Part shown: in pieces, positions 48,821-57,837 of the stretch
Layout: each line of letters begins with the position of its first letter
Numbering within the stretch: position 1 is the stretch's first letter
Assembly (NCBI RefSeq): GCF_001421165.1
Contig: NZ_LMKB01000008.1
Coordinates: 53,187-117,186, forward strand
Source of the DNA: Frigoribacterium sp. Leaf8
Lineage (GTDB): Bacteria; Actinomycetota; Actinomycetes; Actinomycetales; Microbacteriaceae
Direction: 5' to 3'
DNA length: 64,000 nt
Position numbers and translations under genes: made by a program
Notes under the pieces: generated by a model
Told to the model about the DNA's origin: nothing
The model's input: the letters and a program-made list of their open reading frames with translations, nothing else
Database searches by the model: none

Positions 48821-50203
48821 TCAGGCCAGGCGGTCGACGAGCTGCGCCGCGATGCCCGTGTAGGTCGCCGGGGTCAGGGCCACGAGGCGCTGCTTGGCCT
48901 CGTCGGACACGTCCAGGCCCTCGACGAACGCGACCAGTTCGGCCTGGCCGACGCGCTTGCCGCGGGTCAGCTCCTTGAGCATGGCGTAGGGGTCGTCGAT
49001 CGAGGATCGTCCGGCGACGACCTCGGCGCGGATGACGGTCTGGATGGCCTCGGCGAGGACCTCCCAGTTGGAGTCGAGGTCGGACTCGAGGGTCACGGTG
49101 CCGACGGCGATCTCGCCGAGGCCGCGACGCAGGTTGTCGAGCGCGAGCATCGAGTGGCCGAACGCGACCCCGATGTTGCGCTGGGCCGACGAGTCGGTGA
49201 GGTCGCGCTGCTGGCGGCTGGTGACCAGGGTCGAGGCCAGCGAGTCGAAGAGCGCCGACGAGATCTCGAGGTTGGCCTCGGCGTTCTCGAAGCGGATCGG
49301 GTTGATCTTGTGGGGCATGGTCGACGAGCCGGTCGCCCCCGCCTGCGGGATCTGCGTGAAGTAGCCCATCGAGATGTACGACCACACGTCGGTGGCGAGG
49401 TTGTGCAGCACCCGGTTGGCGTGGGCGACGCGCGAGTAGAGCTCGGCCTGCCAGTCGTGCGACTCGATCTGCGTCGTCAGCGGGTTGAAGGTCAGCCCCA
49501 GGGCGTCCTCGACGAAGGAGCGGGCCGTCTCGGGCCAGTCCAGCCCGGGGTCGGCGACGACGTGGGCCGAGAACGTGCCGGTCGCTCCGCTGAACTTGCC
49601 GAGGAACTCGGTGCCGACGATCTGCGAGCGCAGACGCTGCAGGCGGTGCGCGAACACGGCGAACTCCTTCCCGACCGTGGTCGGCGTCGCCGGCTGCCCG
49701 TGGGTGTGCGCGAGCATCGGCACGTCGCGGGCGTCGGTGGCCCAGGTGGTGAGGGCGGCGAGCACGGCGTCGAAGGCCGGGAGCCAGACGTCGAACAGGG
49801 CCCCCTTGACGGTGACCGCGTACGACAGGTTGTTGATGTCCTCACTGGTGCAGGCGAAGTGGGTGAGTTCGGCGATCCCGTCCAGCCCGAGCTCGGCCAG
49901 CCGTGCCCGCACGAAGTACTCGACGGCCTTGACGTCGTGACGGGTCGTCGCCTCGAGGCCGGCGAGTTCGTCGATCGCCGCCTGGCCGAAGTCGGTGACG
50001 ACGGCCCGCAGCGCCCGCTTCTGCTCGTCGTCGAGCGGCGTCGAGCCGAACGCACGGCGGTCGGTCTGGGCGATCAGCCATTCGACCTCGACGTGCACGC
50101 GGGCCCGGTTCAGCCCCGCCTCGCTGAGGTGGTCCCCCAACGTGCGGACCGACGAGCGGTAGCGGCCGTCGAGCGGGCTGAGGGGCTGAGGAGGCAACGT
50201 CAT
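48821..50203 (-). CDS. purB: Adenylosuccinate lyase
   Basis: A 460-residue lyase of the fumarase/aspartase superfamily, of the E. coli-like long form. The signature loop is SSTMPHKINPIRFENAE with the catalytic Ser, and HFACTSEDINN and AHTHGQPATPT are the other active-site blocks. It acts twice in purine synthesis, releasing fumarate from SAICAR and adenylosuccinate. Its start overlaps the phosphatase stop by ATGA, an operon of holin-like protein, phosphatase and purB. Confidence 0.97.
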   Translation of the reverse strand: MTLPPQPLSPLDGRYRSSVRTLGDHLSEAGLNRARVHVEVEWLIAQTDRRAFGSTPLDDEQKRALRAVVTDFGQAAIDELAGLEATTRHDVKAVEYFVRARLAELGLDGIAELTHFACTSEDINNLSYAVTVKGALFDVWLPAFDAVLAALTTWATDARDVPMLAHTHGQPATPTTVGKEFAVFAHRLQRLRSQIVGTEFLGKFSGATGTFSAHVVADPGLDWPETARSFVEDALGLTFNPLTTQIESHDWQAELYSRVAHANRVLHNLATDVWSYISMGYFTQIPQAGATGSSTMPHKINPIRFENAEANLEISSALFDSLASTLVTSRQQRDLTDSSAQRNIGVAFGHSMLALDNLRRGLGEIAVGTVTLESDLDSNWEVLAEAIQTVIRAEVVAGRSSIDDPYAMLKELTRGKRVGQAELVAFVEGLDVSDEAKQRLVALTPATYTGIAAQLVDRLA

Positions 50204-50706
50204 GACTGTCCCTTGCGGAGTGCGGGTTCGATCTGGCGGAAGAGGGCCGAGCAGGCGCGCTCGACCATGTCGAGCACCTCGTCGAAGAGTGCTGCGTCGG
50301 AGTAGTACGGGTCGGGGACGTCGAGACCGCCACCCGCCGGCGCCGCGTCGGGAGCGAAGGTGAGCAGCAGCTGCACCTTCGAGCGGTCGGCGTCGTCGCC
50401 TGCCCAGGCCCGGAGGATGCGTTCTTGGCCGCGATCGAACGCCACCACGAGGTCGTAGCGTGCGAAGTCGTCGGCCTCGAACTGCTTCGCCCGGTGCCGG
50501 GAACCATCGTAGCCGCGGCGCTCCAGGGCCTCGACGGTGCGGGGATCGGCCCCCTCGCCGACGTGCCAGTCGCCGGTGCCCGCGCTCGTGACCTCGACCC
50601 GGTCGCCGAGGCCCGCGTCGTCGGCGAGCGAGCGCAGCACGGTCTCGGCCATGGGCGAGCGACAGATGTTGCCCGTGCAGACGAAGCAGATGCGGAACCG
50701 GTTCAC
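50200..50706 (-). CDS. Low-molecular-weight protein tyrosine phosphatase
   Basis: A 168-residue LMW-PTP. The P-loop is VCTGNICRSP (nucleophile Cys10, Arg16) and the general acid Asp is in DVPDPYYSD near residue 130. It dephosphorylates protein tyrosines, possibly in envelope polymer synthesis or signalling; the partner kinase is not in the window. GTG start overlaps the upstream gene, and its stop overlaps purB. Confidence 0.93.
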   Translation of the reverse strand: MNRFRICFVCTGNICRSPMAETVLRSLADDAGLGDRVEVTSAGTGDWHVGEGADPRTVEALERRGYDGSRHRAKQFEADDFARYDLVVAFDRGQERILRAWAGDDADRSKVQLLLTFAPDAAPAGGGLDVPDPYYSDAALFDEVLDMVERACSALFRQIEPALRKGQS

Positions 50707-51110
50707 CGCTTCCGGTCACCCCGCCCGACCACGGGGCGGACGACGACGCCGATGGCCCAGGCGAAGACCGCGAGCACGACGGCACCGATCACGCCCCACC
50801 AGAAACCGTCGATCGTCAACCCGAAGCCGAAGAGATCCGAGATCCACGCCACGATCAGCAGCAGCAGCCCGTTCACGATCAACGCGATCAGGCCGAGCGT
50901 CAGGATGTAGAGGGGGAAGGCCACCACCCTGATCGCCGTGCCGACCACGCCGTTGACGATGCCGAAGACCAGGGCGAGCAGCAGGAAGGTCACGATCGTC
51001 TCGAGGGTGCCCCCTGCTCCGTAGGGCGTCACCGTCACCCCCGACACGAGCAGCGTGGTGAGCCACAGGGCCACCGCGTTGATGAGCAGCCTCACGACGA
51101 ATCGGGTCAT
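50703..51110 (-). CDS. Phage-holin-4-2-like (YvlD) membrane protein
   Basis: A 135-residue protein with four membrane helices in the arrangement of YvlD/holin_4_2 chromosomal proteins (RLLINAVALWLTTLLVSGV, LLALVFGIVNGVV, LIALIVNGLLLLIV, VIGAVVLAVFAWAIGVVV). It is not phage-derived. ATG 51110 is preceded by a CATGAT box six bases away. First gene of the operon with the phosphatase and purB. Confidence 0.8.
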   Translation of the reverse strand: MTRFVVRLLINAVALWLTTLLVSGVTVTPYGAGGTLETIVTFLLLALVFGIVNGVVGTAIRVVAFPLYILTLGLIALIVNGLLLLIVAWISDLFGFGLTIDGFWWGVIGAVVLAVFAWAIGVVVRPVVGRGDRKR

Positions 51111-51206
51111 CCCCCCATCATGCCGACCTCTCCTCCACGGGCGGTAGTGCCCGACCGGATCCCCCGAGGAGGCGCGGTGCCCTGCCGCGACGCGGCCCCC
51201 GCCCCA

Positions 51207-51212
51207 TAGGCT
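51207..51212 (+). promoter_or_regulatory. -10 box, leaderless promoter of the aminotransferase
   Basis: TAGGCT six bases before the GTG at 51219. Confidence 0.65.
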
Positions 51213-51218
51213 GGCCGC

Positions 51219-52289
51219 GTGACCACTCCCGTCCGACTCCGTCCCGAGATCGCCGCCCTCCCGCCCTACCGCCAGGGCAAGCAGGCGTCCCCCGACGCCT
51301 TCAAACTGTCGTCGAACGAGAACCCGTTCGAGCCCCTCCCCTCGGTCGTCGAGGCCGTCCGTGGCGCCGTCTCGCTCAACCGTTACCCCGACGCCTCGGC
51401 GACGGCCCTGCGGACGGCCCTCGCCACCCGGTTCGGCGTCACCGTCGACGAGGTGCACGTCGGCGCGGGGTCGGTCTCGTTGCTGGCCCAGTTCGTGCTC
51501 GCCGCGGCCTCGGTCGGCGACGAGGTCGTCTACGCCTGGCGTTCGTTCGAGGCCTACCCGGGGCTCGTCACGGTGGCCGGTGCGACGAGCGTCCAGGTGC
51601 CGCTGCGGGCCGACGGGGGCCACGACCTCGAGGCCATGGCCGCGGCCGTCACCGACCGCACCCGCGTCGTCATCGTCTGCTCCCCCAACAACCCGACGGG
51701 CACCACGGTGTCGACGGGCGAGTTCGAGTCGTTCATGGCCGCGGTGCCCGACGACGTGCTCGTGCTGCTCGACGAGGCGTACGCCGAGTTCGTCACCGAC
51801 AGCACGGCCGTCGACGGCGAGACGCTCACCGAGCTGCACCCGAACCTCGTCCTGCTGCGCACCTTCTCGAAGGCGTACGGGCTGGCCGCACTCCGCGTCG
51901 GGTACGCGATCGGCGCCTCCTACCTGCTCGACGCCGCGCGGGCCACGGCCATCCCCCTCGCCGTCACCGAGCAGGGCGCGGCCGCGGCCCTCGCCTCGCT
52001 CGAGCACGCCGACGAGCTGCTCGGGCGGGTCGACCGCATCGTCCTGCTGCGCGACCAGGTGCGACGCGCCCTGATCGACCAGGGGTGGACGGTTCCCGAG
52101 GCGCAGGGCAACTTCGTCTGGCTCGCCACGGGCGAGCACACGGCGGCCGCGGCCCAGGTGTTCGCCGACCACGGGGTCGTCGTCCGGCCGTTCGCGGGCG
52201 AGGGCGTGCGCGTCACGATCGGCGAGCCGTCGTCGGTCGACAAGCTGCTGCACGCCGCCCAGCAGATCGTCGACCTCACATCCCGGTGA
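51219..52289 (+). CDS. hisC: HisC/aromatic aminotransferase (class I/II, PLP)
   Basis: A 356-residue fold-type I aminotransferase. Substrate and PLP motifs: [12 protein letters not shown] near the N-terminus, [18 protein letters not shown], and [14 protein letters not shown] with the PLP lysine. Histidinol-phosphate and aromatic (Pat) aminotransferases of actinobacteria share this form; since no his genes are nearby, an aromatic or branched substrate is possible. It probably has a leaderless mRNA. The 2-oxo acid dehydrogenase operon starts 30 bases downstream with its own promoter. Confidence 0.85.
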   Translation: MTTPVRLRPEIAALPPYRQGKQASPDAFKLSSNENPFEPLPSVVEAVRGAVSLNRYPDASATALRTALATRFGVTVDEVHVGAGSVSLLAQFVLAAASVGDEVVYAWRSFEAYPGLVTVAGATSVQVPLRADGGHDLEAMAAAVTDRTRVVIVCSPNNPTGTTVSTGEFESFMAAVPDDVLVLLDEAYAEFVTDSTAVDGETLTELHPNLVLLRTFSKAYGLAALRVGYAIGASYLLDAARATAIPLAVTEQGAAAALASLEHADELLGRVDRIVLLRDQVRRALIDQGWTVPEAQGNFVWLATGEHTAAAAQVFADHGVVVRPFAGEGVRVTIGEPSSVDKLLHAAQQIVDLTSR

Positions 52290-52306
52290 CGGCATATGCC
52301 GCGGAA

Positions 52307-52312
52307 TAGATT
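52307..52312 (+). promoter_or_regulatory. -10 box, leaderless promoter of the 2-oxo acid dehydrogenase operon
   Basis: TAGATT seven bases before the ATG at 52320; no Shine-Dalgarno sequence there. Confidence 0.6.
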
Positions 52313-52319
52313 GGACGCC

Positions 52320-53480
52320 ATGTCTTCCTCCGAAGCGACCGACGCGCCGCCGCCCGTCCAGCTCCTGTCGCCGTCGGGCGAGGTGGTCGAGTCGGCTGCG
52401 GCCGACGAGTTCCGCCCCTACGTCGACGCCCTCGGCGACGACGGACTCCGCGCCCTGCACCGCGACATGGTGCTGACGCGTCGATTCGACCGCGAGGCCG
52501 CGGCACTCGCGCGCCAGGGGCAGCTCGCCCTCTGGGTGCCGAGCCACGGCCAAGAGGGGGCCCAGGTCGGCCTGGCCCACGCGACCCGCCCGCAGGACCA
52601 CCTCTTCCCGTCCTACCGCGAGCACGCCGTCGCGCTGTCCCGCGGCATCGACCCGGTCGACATCCTGCGCCTGCTGCGCGGTCACACGCACGGCGGCTGG
52701 AACCCCGCCGAGCACCAGAACTTCCACGTCTACACGCTGGTGATCGGTTCGCAGACGCTGCACGCGACCGGCTTCGCCATGGGGCTCGGCCTCGACGGCA
52801 AGAGCGGCACGGGCGATCCCGAGGTCGACCAGGCCGTGGTCACGTTCTTCGGCGACGGGGCGACCAGCCAGGGCGACGTCAGCGAGGCCCTGGTCTTCGC
52901 CGCGAGCTTCCAGACCCCCGAGCTGTTCTTCCTCCAGAACAACCAGTGGGCGATCAGCGTGCCGGTCGCGCGTCAGTCGCGCACGCCCCTCGTCGCCCGG
53001 GCCGGCGGCTTCGGCATCCCCGGCACGCAGGTCGACGGCAACGACGTGCTCGCGAGCTACGCCGTCAGCCGCCGCGACCTCGAGGCCGCCCGCGGCGGCG
53101 GCGGGCCCCGCTTCATCGAGGCGCTCACCTACCGCGTCGGCGCGCACACCTCGTCCGACGACCCCACCAAGTACCGCACCGACGACGAGCTGCAGTCCTG
53201 GATCGCCCGCGACCCGATCACGCGCTTCGAGGCCTTCCTGCGGAACCGAGGCGAGGGGGACGCGTTCTTCGCCGACCTCGAGACCGAGGGCGACGACCTC
53301 GGAGCCGACGTCCGTCGGCGCACGGTCTCGCTGCCGAACCCCGACCGCGGCCTCATCTTCGACCACGTGTACTCCGAGCCGCACCCGCTCATGACCGAGC
53401 AGAAGCAGTGGCTGGCGACCTACGAGCAGAGCTTCGGCGGCGCGGGCGAGACCGCGACCACCGACGAGGGGGCAGCATGA
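52320..53480 (+). CDS. bkdA: 2-oxo acid dehydrogenase E1 alpha subunit
   Basis: A 386-residue thiamine-diphosphate enzyme subunit. The ThDP motif runs from GDGATSQGD to FLQNNQWAIS, and the phosphorylation-loop region is YRVGAHTSSDDPTKYR. Annotators often call it pyruvate dehydrogenase E1 alpha; in actinobacteria, which use AceE for pyruvate, this heterotetrameric form is usually the branched-chain 2-oxo acid dehydrogenase, fitting anteiso fatty acid synthesis. An upstream ATG at 52296 would add eight residues, but the TAGATT box supports 52320. Its TGA overlaps the E1 beta start (ATGA). Confidence 0.9.
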   Translation: MSSSEATDAPPPVQLLSPSGEVVESAAADEFRPYVDALGDDGLRALHRDMVLTRRFDREAAALARQGQLALWVPSHGQEGAQVGLAHATRPQDHLFPSYREHAVALSRGIDPVDILRLLRGHTHGGWNPAEHQNFHVYTLVIGSQTLHATGFAMGLGLDGKSGTGDPEVDQAVVTFFGDGATSQGDVSEALVFAASFQTPELFFLQNNQWAISVPVARQSRTPLVARAGGFGIPGTQVDGNDVLASYAVSRRDLEAARGGGGPRFIEALTYRVGAHTSSDDPTKYRTDDELQSWIARDPITRFEAFLRNRGEGDAFFADLETEGDDLGADVRRRTVSLPNPDRGLIFDHVYSEPHPLMTEQKQWLATYEQSFGGAGETATTDEGAA

Positions 53481-54505
53481 CCGACACCGTCGAGAACCCG
53501 ACCGGCACGACCGAGTCGAGCCGCGCCTCCGTGCAGTCCATGCCGCTCGGCAAGGCGATCAACGCCGGCCTCCGCAAGGCCATGGCCGACGACCCCCGCG
53601 TCCTGCTGATGGGCGAAGACATCGGCACGCTCGGCGGCGTCTTCCGCGTGACCGAGGGGCTGCAGGCCGAGTTCGGCGACAGACGCGTCATCGACACCCC
53701 CCTCGCCGAGTCCGGCATCGTCGGCACCGCCATCGGACTCGCGATGGGTGGCTTCCGCCCGGTCTGCGAGATCCAGTTCGACGGCTTCATCTACCCCGGC
53801 TTCGACCAGATCACGTCGCAGCTCGCCAAGCTGACCAACCGGCACGAGGGCACCCTGACGATGCCCGTCGTGATCCGCGTGCCCTACGGCGGGCACATCG
53901 GCGCGGTCGAGCACCACCAGGAGAGCCCCGAGGCGTACTTCGCCCACACGGCGGGCCTGCGCGTCGTCAGCCCGAGCACGCCGCACGACGCCTACTGGAT
54001 GATCCAGGAGGCGATCGCGTCGAACGACCCCGTCATGTTCTTCGAGCCCAAGAGCCGTTACTGGCCCAAGGGCGACGTCGACCTGAGCGACCCGCAGGCA
54101 CCGCTGCACGCGAGCCGCGTCGTCCGGACGGGCACCGAGGTCACCCTGCTGGGGCACGGCGCGATGGTCAGCGTTCTGCTGCAGGCGGCCGAGATCGCGG
54201 CGGCCGAGGGCGTCTCGGCCGAGGTGGTGGACCTGCGGTCGCTCTCCCCCGTCGACTACGGGCCCATCCTCGAGTCGGTCCGGAAGACCGGGCGCCTCGT
54301 CGTGGCGCAGGAGGCCCCCGGTTTCGTGTCGGTCGGCTCCGAGATCGCCGCCACCGTCGCCGAGAAGGCCTTCTACTCGCTCGAGGCACCCGTCCTGCGC
54401 GTCAGCGGCTTCGACACGCCCTTCCCTCCCGCCAAGCTCGAGACGCAGTACCTGCCCGACGCCGACCGCGTGCTCGAGGCGGTCGACCGGGCCCTGGCCT
54501 ACTAG
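53477..54505 (+). CDS. bkdB: 2-oxo acid dehydrogenase E1 beta subunit
   Basis: A 342-residue transketolase-like beta subunit: [34 protein letters not shown] and [19 protein letters not shown] are the recognisable blocks, with the C-terminal transketolase domain ending [15 protein letters not shown]. With E1 alpha it decarboxylates the 2-oxo acid and passes the acyl group to E2. A 20-residue polar N-terminal extension carries the dispersed word (SSRASVQS). E2 starts ten bases after its stop. Confidence 0.92.
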   Translation: MTDTVENPTGTTESSRASVQSMPLGKAINAGLRKAMADDPRVLLMGEDIGTLGGVFRVTEGLQAEFGDRRVIDTPLAESGIVGTAIGLAMGGFRPVCEIQFDGFIYPGFDQITSQLAKLTNRHEGTLTMPVVIRVPYGGHIGAVEHHQESPEAYFAHTAGLRVVSPSTPHDAYWMIQEAIASNDPVMFFEPKSRYWPKGDVDLSDPQAPLHASRVVRTGTEVTLLGHGAMVSVLLQAAEIAAAEGVSAEVVDLRSLSPVDYGPILESVRKTGRLVVAQEAPGFVSVGSEIAATVAEKAFYSLEAPVLRVSGFDTPFPPAKLETQYLPDADRVLEAVDRALAY

Positions 54506-54515
54506 GAGTCACGAC

Positions 54516-56027
54516 ATGACCAGCGAATTCACCCTGCCCGACGTCGGCGAGGGCCTGACCGAGGCCGAGATCGTCGAATGGAAGGTCGCCCCCGGCGACA
54601 GCGTCGAGATCAACCAGGTGCTCGTCGAGATCGAGACCGCGAAGTCGCTCGTCGAGCTCCCCTCGCCCTACGCCGGCGTGGTCGAGAGCATCCTCGTCGA
54701 ACCAGGTACCACGGTCGACGTCGGCACCCCGATCATCCGGGTCGGCGACTCGACGGCACCCGCGACCCCGTCGGGTCGGGCCGCCGAGTCCGAGTCCCTC
54801 GAGTCGGGCGGACTCGCCCGCACGGCGCAGGTCGTGTCACAGAACGAACAAGCACTCTCCGCGCAGCGTGCCCGCCAGGCCGAGCCCGCGGCGTCCGCCA
54901 CCTCGGTGCAGAGCTCCTCCCCCGCCGCTCCGGCCCGCTCGGCCGACGCGGTCAGCGCCGACGGCGACACCGGCTCGGTGGCGCACGCCCCCGAGGCCCC
55001 GGCCGACTCGGGGTCGGGTGCCGTGCTCGTTGGCTACGGCGCCGCGGGGGGTCACGGAGCGACCCGTCGCCGCCGACCGTCGCAGACCGAGGTCGACGCC
55101 CGGCAGCTGCGCGTCGCCGAGCAGGCCCGGCGACGCCCCACCACGTCGGTGCCCGCCGCCCAGGCCCTGCCGATCATCGCGAAGCCGCCCATCCGCAAGC
55201 TCGCCAAAGACCTCGAGGTCGACCTCGCCGTCGTCCAGCCGACCGGCCTGGCCGGAGAGGTCACCCGCGACGACGTCATCCGTCACGCCCAGCAGGCCAG
55301 CGTGTTCCGCAACATCGAGACGCCCGAGTGGGGCGAGGAACGCGTCGAGCGCATCCCCGTCAAGGGCGTCCGCAAGGCCATCGCCGCGGCCATGACGTCG
55401 TCGGCGTTCACCGCCCCGCACGTCAGCCTGTTCGTCGACGTCGACGCCACCCGCACGATGGAGTTCGTCAAGCGGTTGAAGGCGTCGCCGCAGTTCGCCG
55501 GCGTCAAGGTCTCGCCGTTGCTGATCATGGCCAAGGCGATCATCTGGGCCGTGCGACGCAACCCGATGGTCAACTCGGCCTGGACCGACCGCGAGATCCT
55601 CGTCCGGCACTTCGTCAACCTCGGCATCGCCGCGGCCACCCCGCGTGGCCTCATCGTGCCGAACGTCAAGGAGGCCCAGTCGATGAGCCTGCTCGAGCTG
55701 GCCCAGGCCCTCGAACAGCTGACGCTGACCGCCCGAGACGGCAAGACGACGCCGGCCGACATGCGGGACGGCACGATCACGATCACCAACATCGGCGTCT
55801 TCGGCATGGACACCGGCACGCCGATCCTCAACCCGGGCGAGGTCGCGATCGTGGCCCTCGGCACGATCAAGCCCAAGGCCTGGGTGGTCGACGGCGAGGT
55901 CCGCTCGCGCATGGTGACGACGATCGGGGCGAGCTTCGACCACCGCGTGGTCGACGGCGACGTCGCCAGCCGGTTCGTGGCCGACGTGGCGAGCGTCCTC
56001 GAAGAGCCGGCGCTCCTGCTCGACTGA
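54516..56027 (+). CDS. bkdC: 2-oxo acid dehydrogenase E2 (dihydrolipoyl acyltransferase)
   Basis: A 503-residue E2 with one N-terminal lipoyl domain (lipoyl Lys in [11 protein letters not shown], about residue 43), an Ala/Ser-rich linker, a peripheral-subunit-binding domain ([21 protein letters not shown], about 226-260) and a catalytic domain ending with the active-site DHRVVDGD. It transfers the acyl group to CoA. No E3 (dihydrolipoamide dehydrogenase) gene is present, so E3 is shared from elsewhere. A copy of the dispersed word follows the stop codon. Confidence 0.94.
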   Translation: MTSEFTLPDVGEGLTEAEIVEWKVAPGDSVEINQVLVEIETAKSLVELPSPYAGVVESILVEPGTTVDVGTPIIRVGDSTAPATPSGRAAESESLESGGLARTAQVVSQNEQALSAQRARQAEPAASATSVQSSSPAAPARSADAVSADGDTGSVAHAPEAPADSGSGAVLVGYGAAGGHGATRRRRPSQTEVDARQLRVAEQARRRPTTSVPAAQALPIIAKPPIRKLAKDLEVDLAVVQPTGLAGEVTRDDVIRHAQQASVFRNIETPEWGEERVERIPVKGVRKAIAAAMTSSAFTAPHVSLFVDVDATRTMEFVKRLKASPQFAGVKVSPLLIMAKAIIWAVRRNPMVNSAWTDREILVRHFVNLGIAAATPRGLIVPNVKEAQSMSLLELAQALEQLTLTARDGKTTPADMRDGTITITNIGVFGMDTGTPILNPGEVAIVALGTIKPKAWVVDGEVRSRMVTTIGASFDHRVVDGDVASRFVADVASVLEEPALLLD

Positions 56028-56105
56028 GCCCGCGCCTCCTCGTCCGTTCCTGGGAACCCCGCGGGCAGCCGGGCCCCGACCTGGCTGGCGACGGACGGCG
56101 TGCAG

Positions 56106-56111
56106 TAACGT
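56106..56111 (+). promoter_or_regulatory. -10 box of the GntR gene
   Basis: TAACGT; transcription would start near 56118, immediately before the operator at 56125, consistent with autoregulation. Confidence 0.4.
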
Positions 56112-56124
56112 CGAGGCCAGGACG

Positions 56125-56141
56125 ACCGGTCATGACCAGAT
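56125..56141. promoter_or_regulatory. DasR/NagR-type operator 1
   Basis: ACCGGTCATGACCAGAT, centred on the perfect palindrome GGTCATGACC. It resembles the DasR site ACTGGTCTAGACCAGT and matches operator 2 at 57711-57726 over its core. Confidence 0.7.
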
Positions 56142-56176
56142 GGGACCACCCTCGGGCGCGACGGACGAGGGGGCCC

Positions 56177-56908
56177 ATGACCGACCGCATCACCGACGGA
56201 GCCGTGCCGAAGCACGAGCAGTTGCGCTCCATCGTGCAGCGGCTCGCGGCCGGTCAGCAGCCCGGCTCGGCGATCGCCAGCGAGCGCCAGCTCATGCTCG
56301 AGTACGGCGTCAGCCGGATCACGGTCCGCGAGGCCGTGGGGCAGCTCGTGAACGAGGGCTGGCTGACCCGCGTGCGGGGCAAGGGCACCTTCGTGGCCCA
56401 CCGCGTGGTCCAGTCGACGCTGCACCTCGCCTCGTTCACCGACGAGATGACGAAGCTCGGCCACGTGCCGAGCACGATCGTGCTGGTCAAGGCCGAGACG
56501 GCTCCCCCGCCCGAGACGGCCGCGGCCCTCGGACTCGAGGCCGGCGCCTCGGCGTTCCACGTCAAGCGCCTGCGCCTCGCCGACGGCGTGCCGGTCAGCA
56601 TCGACGACGGCTGGTACCCCGCGGACCGGCTGCCCGGGCTGCTCGACCACGACCTGAGCCGTTCGCTCTACCGGACCCTCGACGGCGACTACGCGACGCC
56701 GATCACCCGCGCGACCCAGACGGTCAGCGCCGAGGGGGCCGACGCCGACGTCGCCACGCTGCTCGGCACGAGCGAGGGCGCCCCGGTGATGTACTTCGAT
56801 CGGATCTCGTTCGCCGGCGACGTCCCGCTCGAACACGCCAAGAGCTGGTACCGCTCCGACCGCTACCGCCTGCAGATGCAGGTCGAGTCGGGCACGACGC
56901 CCGACTGA
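56177..56908 (+). CDS. GntR/HutC-family regulator, DasR/NagR-like
   Basis: A 243-residue regulator: winged helix at about 15-75 (EQLRSIVQRLAAGQQPGSAIASERQLMLEYGVSRITVREAVGQLV) and a UTRA effector domain (about 95-235). The HutC subfamily includes DasR and NagR, which sense glucosamine-6-phosphate or GlcNAc-6-phosphate and control amino-sugar uptake. Two identical-core palindromes, one before this gene and one between the PTS genes, make a local regulon likely. ATG 56177 follows CGAGGGGG; an in-frame ATG at 56131 lies inside the operator and is less likely. Confidence 0.88.
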   Translation: MTDRITDGAVPKHEQLRSIVQRLAAGQQPGSAIASERQLMLEYGVSRITVREAVGQLVNEGWLTRVRGKGTFVAHRVVQSTLHLASFTDEMTKLGHVPSTIVLVKAETAPPPETAAALGLEAGASAFHVKRLRLADGVPVSIDDGWYPADRLPGLLDHDLSRSLYRTLDGDYATPITRATQTVSAEGADADVATLLGTSEGAPVMYFDRISFAGDVPLEHAKSWYRSDRYRLQMQVESGTTPD

Positions 56909-56931
56909 CTCCTGGCCGCGCCGCGTCGGCC

Positions 56932-57390
56932 TCAGAGGTCGAAGAGGGGCTCCCCCGAGGCGACGGTCGTGCCGACGGCCTGCTGCGGGACGCTGTCCGG
57001 GGCGCTGTCGAGCACGACGACCGGGATGACGGCCGAGTAGCCCGCCTCGGCCACGACGGCCGGGTCGAAGCGGACGACGACGTCGCCCGCCGCGACGGTC
57101 GCCCCCTCGGCCACGACGAGCTCGAAGCCCTCGCCGCCGAGCTTGACCGTGTCGATGCCGACGTGCACGAGCAGGCCGGTGCCCGACTCGTCCACGACCA
57201 CGAACGCGTGCGGGTGCAGCTTGACGATCTCGCCGGCGACGGGCGAGACGACGGAGACCACACCCCCTCCAGGAGGCGCGCTCGGCTCGACCGCGACGCC
57301 CGCGCCCACGAGCTGCCCGGCGAAGACGGCGTCGGGCACCTCGGCGAGCGCCGTCACCCGGCCGGCGACGGGCGAGAGGACCGTGGTCAC
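56932..57390 (-). CDS. PTS EIIA component, glucose/GlcNAc family
   Basis: A 152-residue EIIA of the Glc superfamily. Active-site histidines are His61 (KLHPHAFVV) and the phosphorylated His76 (LLVHVGIDTVKL), spaced 15 as in E. coli EIIA-Glc. It receives phosphate from HPr and passes it to EIIB. Residues about 37-44 (SAPPGGGV) form an extra loop with the dispersed word. The GTG start overlaps the EIIB stop. HPr and EI are not in the window. Confidence 0.92.
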   Translation of the reverse strand: MTTVLSPVAGRVTALAEVPDAVFAGQLVGAGVAVEPSAPPGGGVVSVVSPVAGEIVKLHPHAFVVVDESGTGLLVHVGIDTVKLGGEGFELVVAEGATVAAGDVVVRFDPAVVAEAGYSAVIPVVVLDSAPDSVPQQAVGTTVASGEPLFDL

Positions 57391-57620
57391 GGCAGCAGGT
57401 CGTTGATGTCTTCGGCGAGCGAGTCGGCGATCGTGCCGACGATCACCTGGACGCTGCCCCCCGCGTGGACGACGGCGGTGGCTCCCGCGGCCTTGAGGGC
57501 GGCGTCGTCGACGAGCGAGATGTCCCGGACGTCGGTGCGGAGGCGCGTGATGCAGCCCTCGATCTCCTCGATGTTGTCGGCGCCGCCGAGTCCGTCGATC
57601 ATGGCCTGTGCTTTCGACAT
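57387..57620 (-). CDS. PTS EIIB component, glucose/GlcNAc family
   Basis: A 77-residue stand-alone EIIB with the phosphorylated Cys at about residue 23 (EEIEGCITRLRTDV). It passes phosphate to the sugar bound by EIIC. ATG 57620 has GGAGGAG upstream. Operator 2 lies at about the -35 of its likely promoter (TAGTTT, 57704-57699). It is divergent from the EIIC gene, so the permease parts are split over two transcripts from one control region. Confidence 0.93.
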   Translation of the reverse strand: MSKAQAMIDGLGGADNIEEIEGCITRLRTDVRDISLVDDAALKAAGATAVVHAGGSVQVIVGTIADSLAEDINDLLP

Positions 57621-57674
57621 GAGCTGTTCTCCTCCGTGGGTCGGTCGCTCGCGGCGACGAGGGTGTCGTCCTAG

Positions 57675-57703
57675 TTGACACCACCCGTCGGTCTGAGGAA
57701 ACT
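57675..57703 (+). promoter_or_regulatory. Promoter of the EIIC gene
   Basis: TTGACA (57675-57680), 17-base spacer, GAAACT (57698-57703). The operator at 57711 would lie just after the transcription start. Confidence 0.45.
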
Positions 57704-57710
57704 ACCACTC

Positions 57711-57726
57711 ACTGGTCATGACCGGA
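57711..57726. promoter_or_regulatory. DasR/NagR-type operator 2
   Basis: ACTGGTCATGACCGGA; its reverse complement, TCCGGTCATGACCAGT, matches operator 1 at 15 of 16 aligned positions apart from the ends. It sits between divergent EIIB and EIIC promoters and could repress both. Confidence 0.7.
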
Positions 57727-57837
57727 CAGGACCGGAGGCTCCGCGCTCGACGCGACCCGCGCCTCCGGAACCGCCCCACCCGCACGACACCCGACCCACC
57801 CCGCACCACGGCTGCTCACCGACGAGAGGACCACCTG

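Noticed and set aside
52320..53480. Calling the E1/E2 operon pyruvate dehydrogenase
   Set aside because: Sequence alone does not separate pyruvate from branched-chain substrates; the actinobacterial context favours branched-chain acids, so the name is given as likely only.
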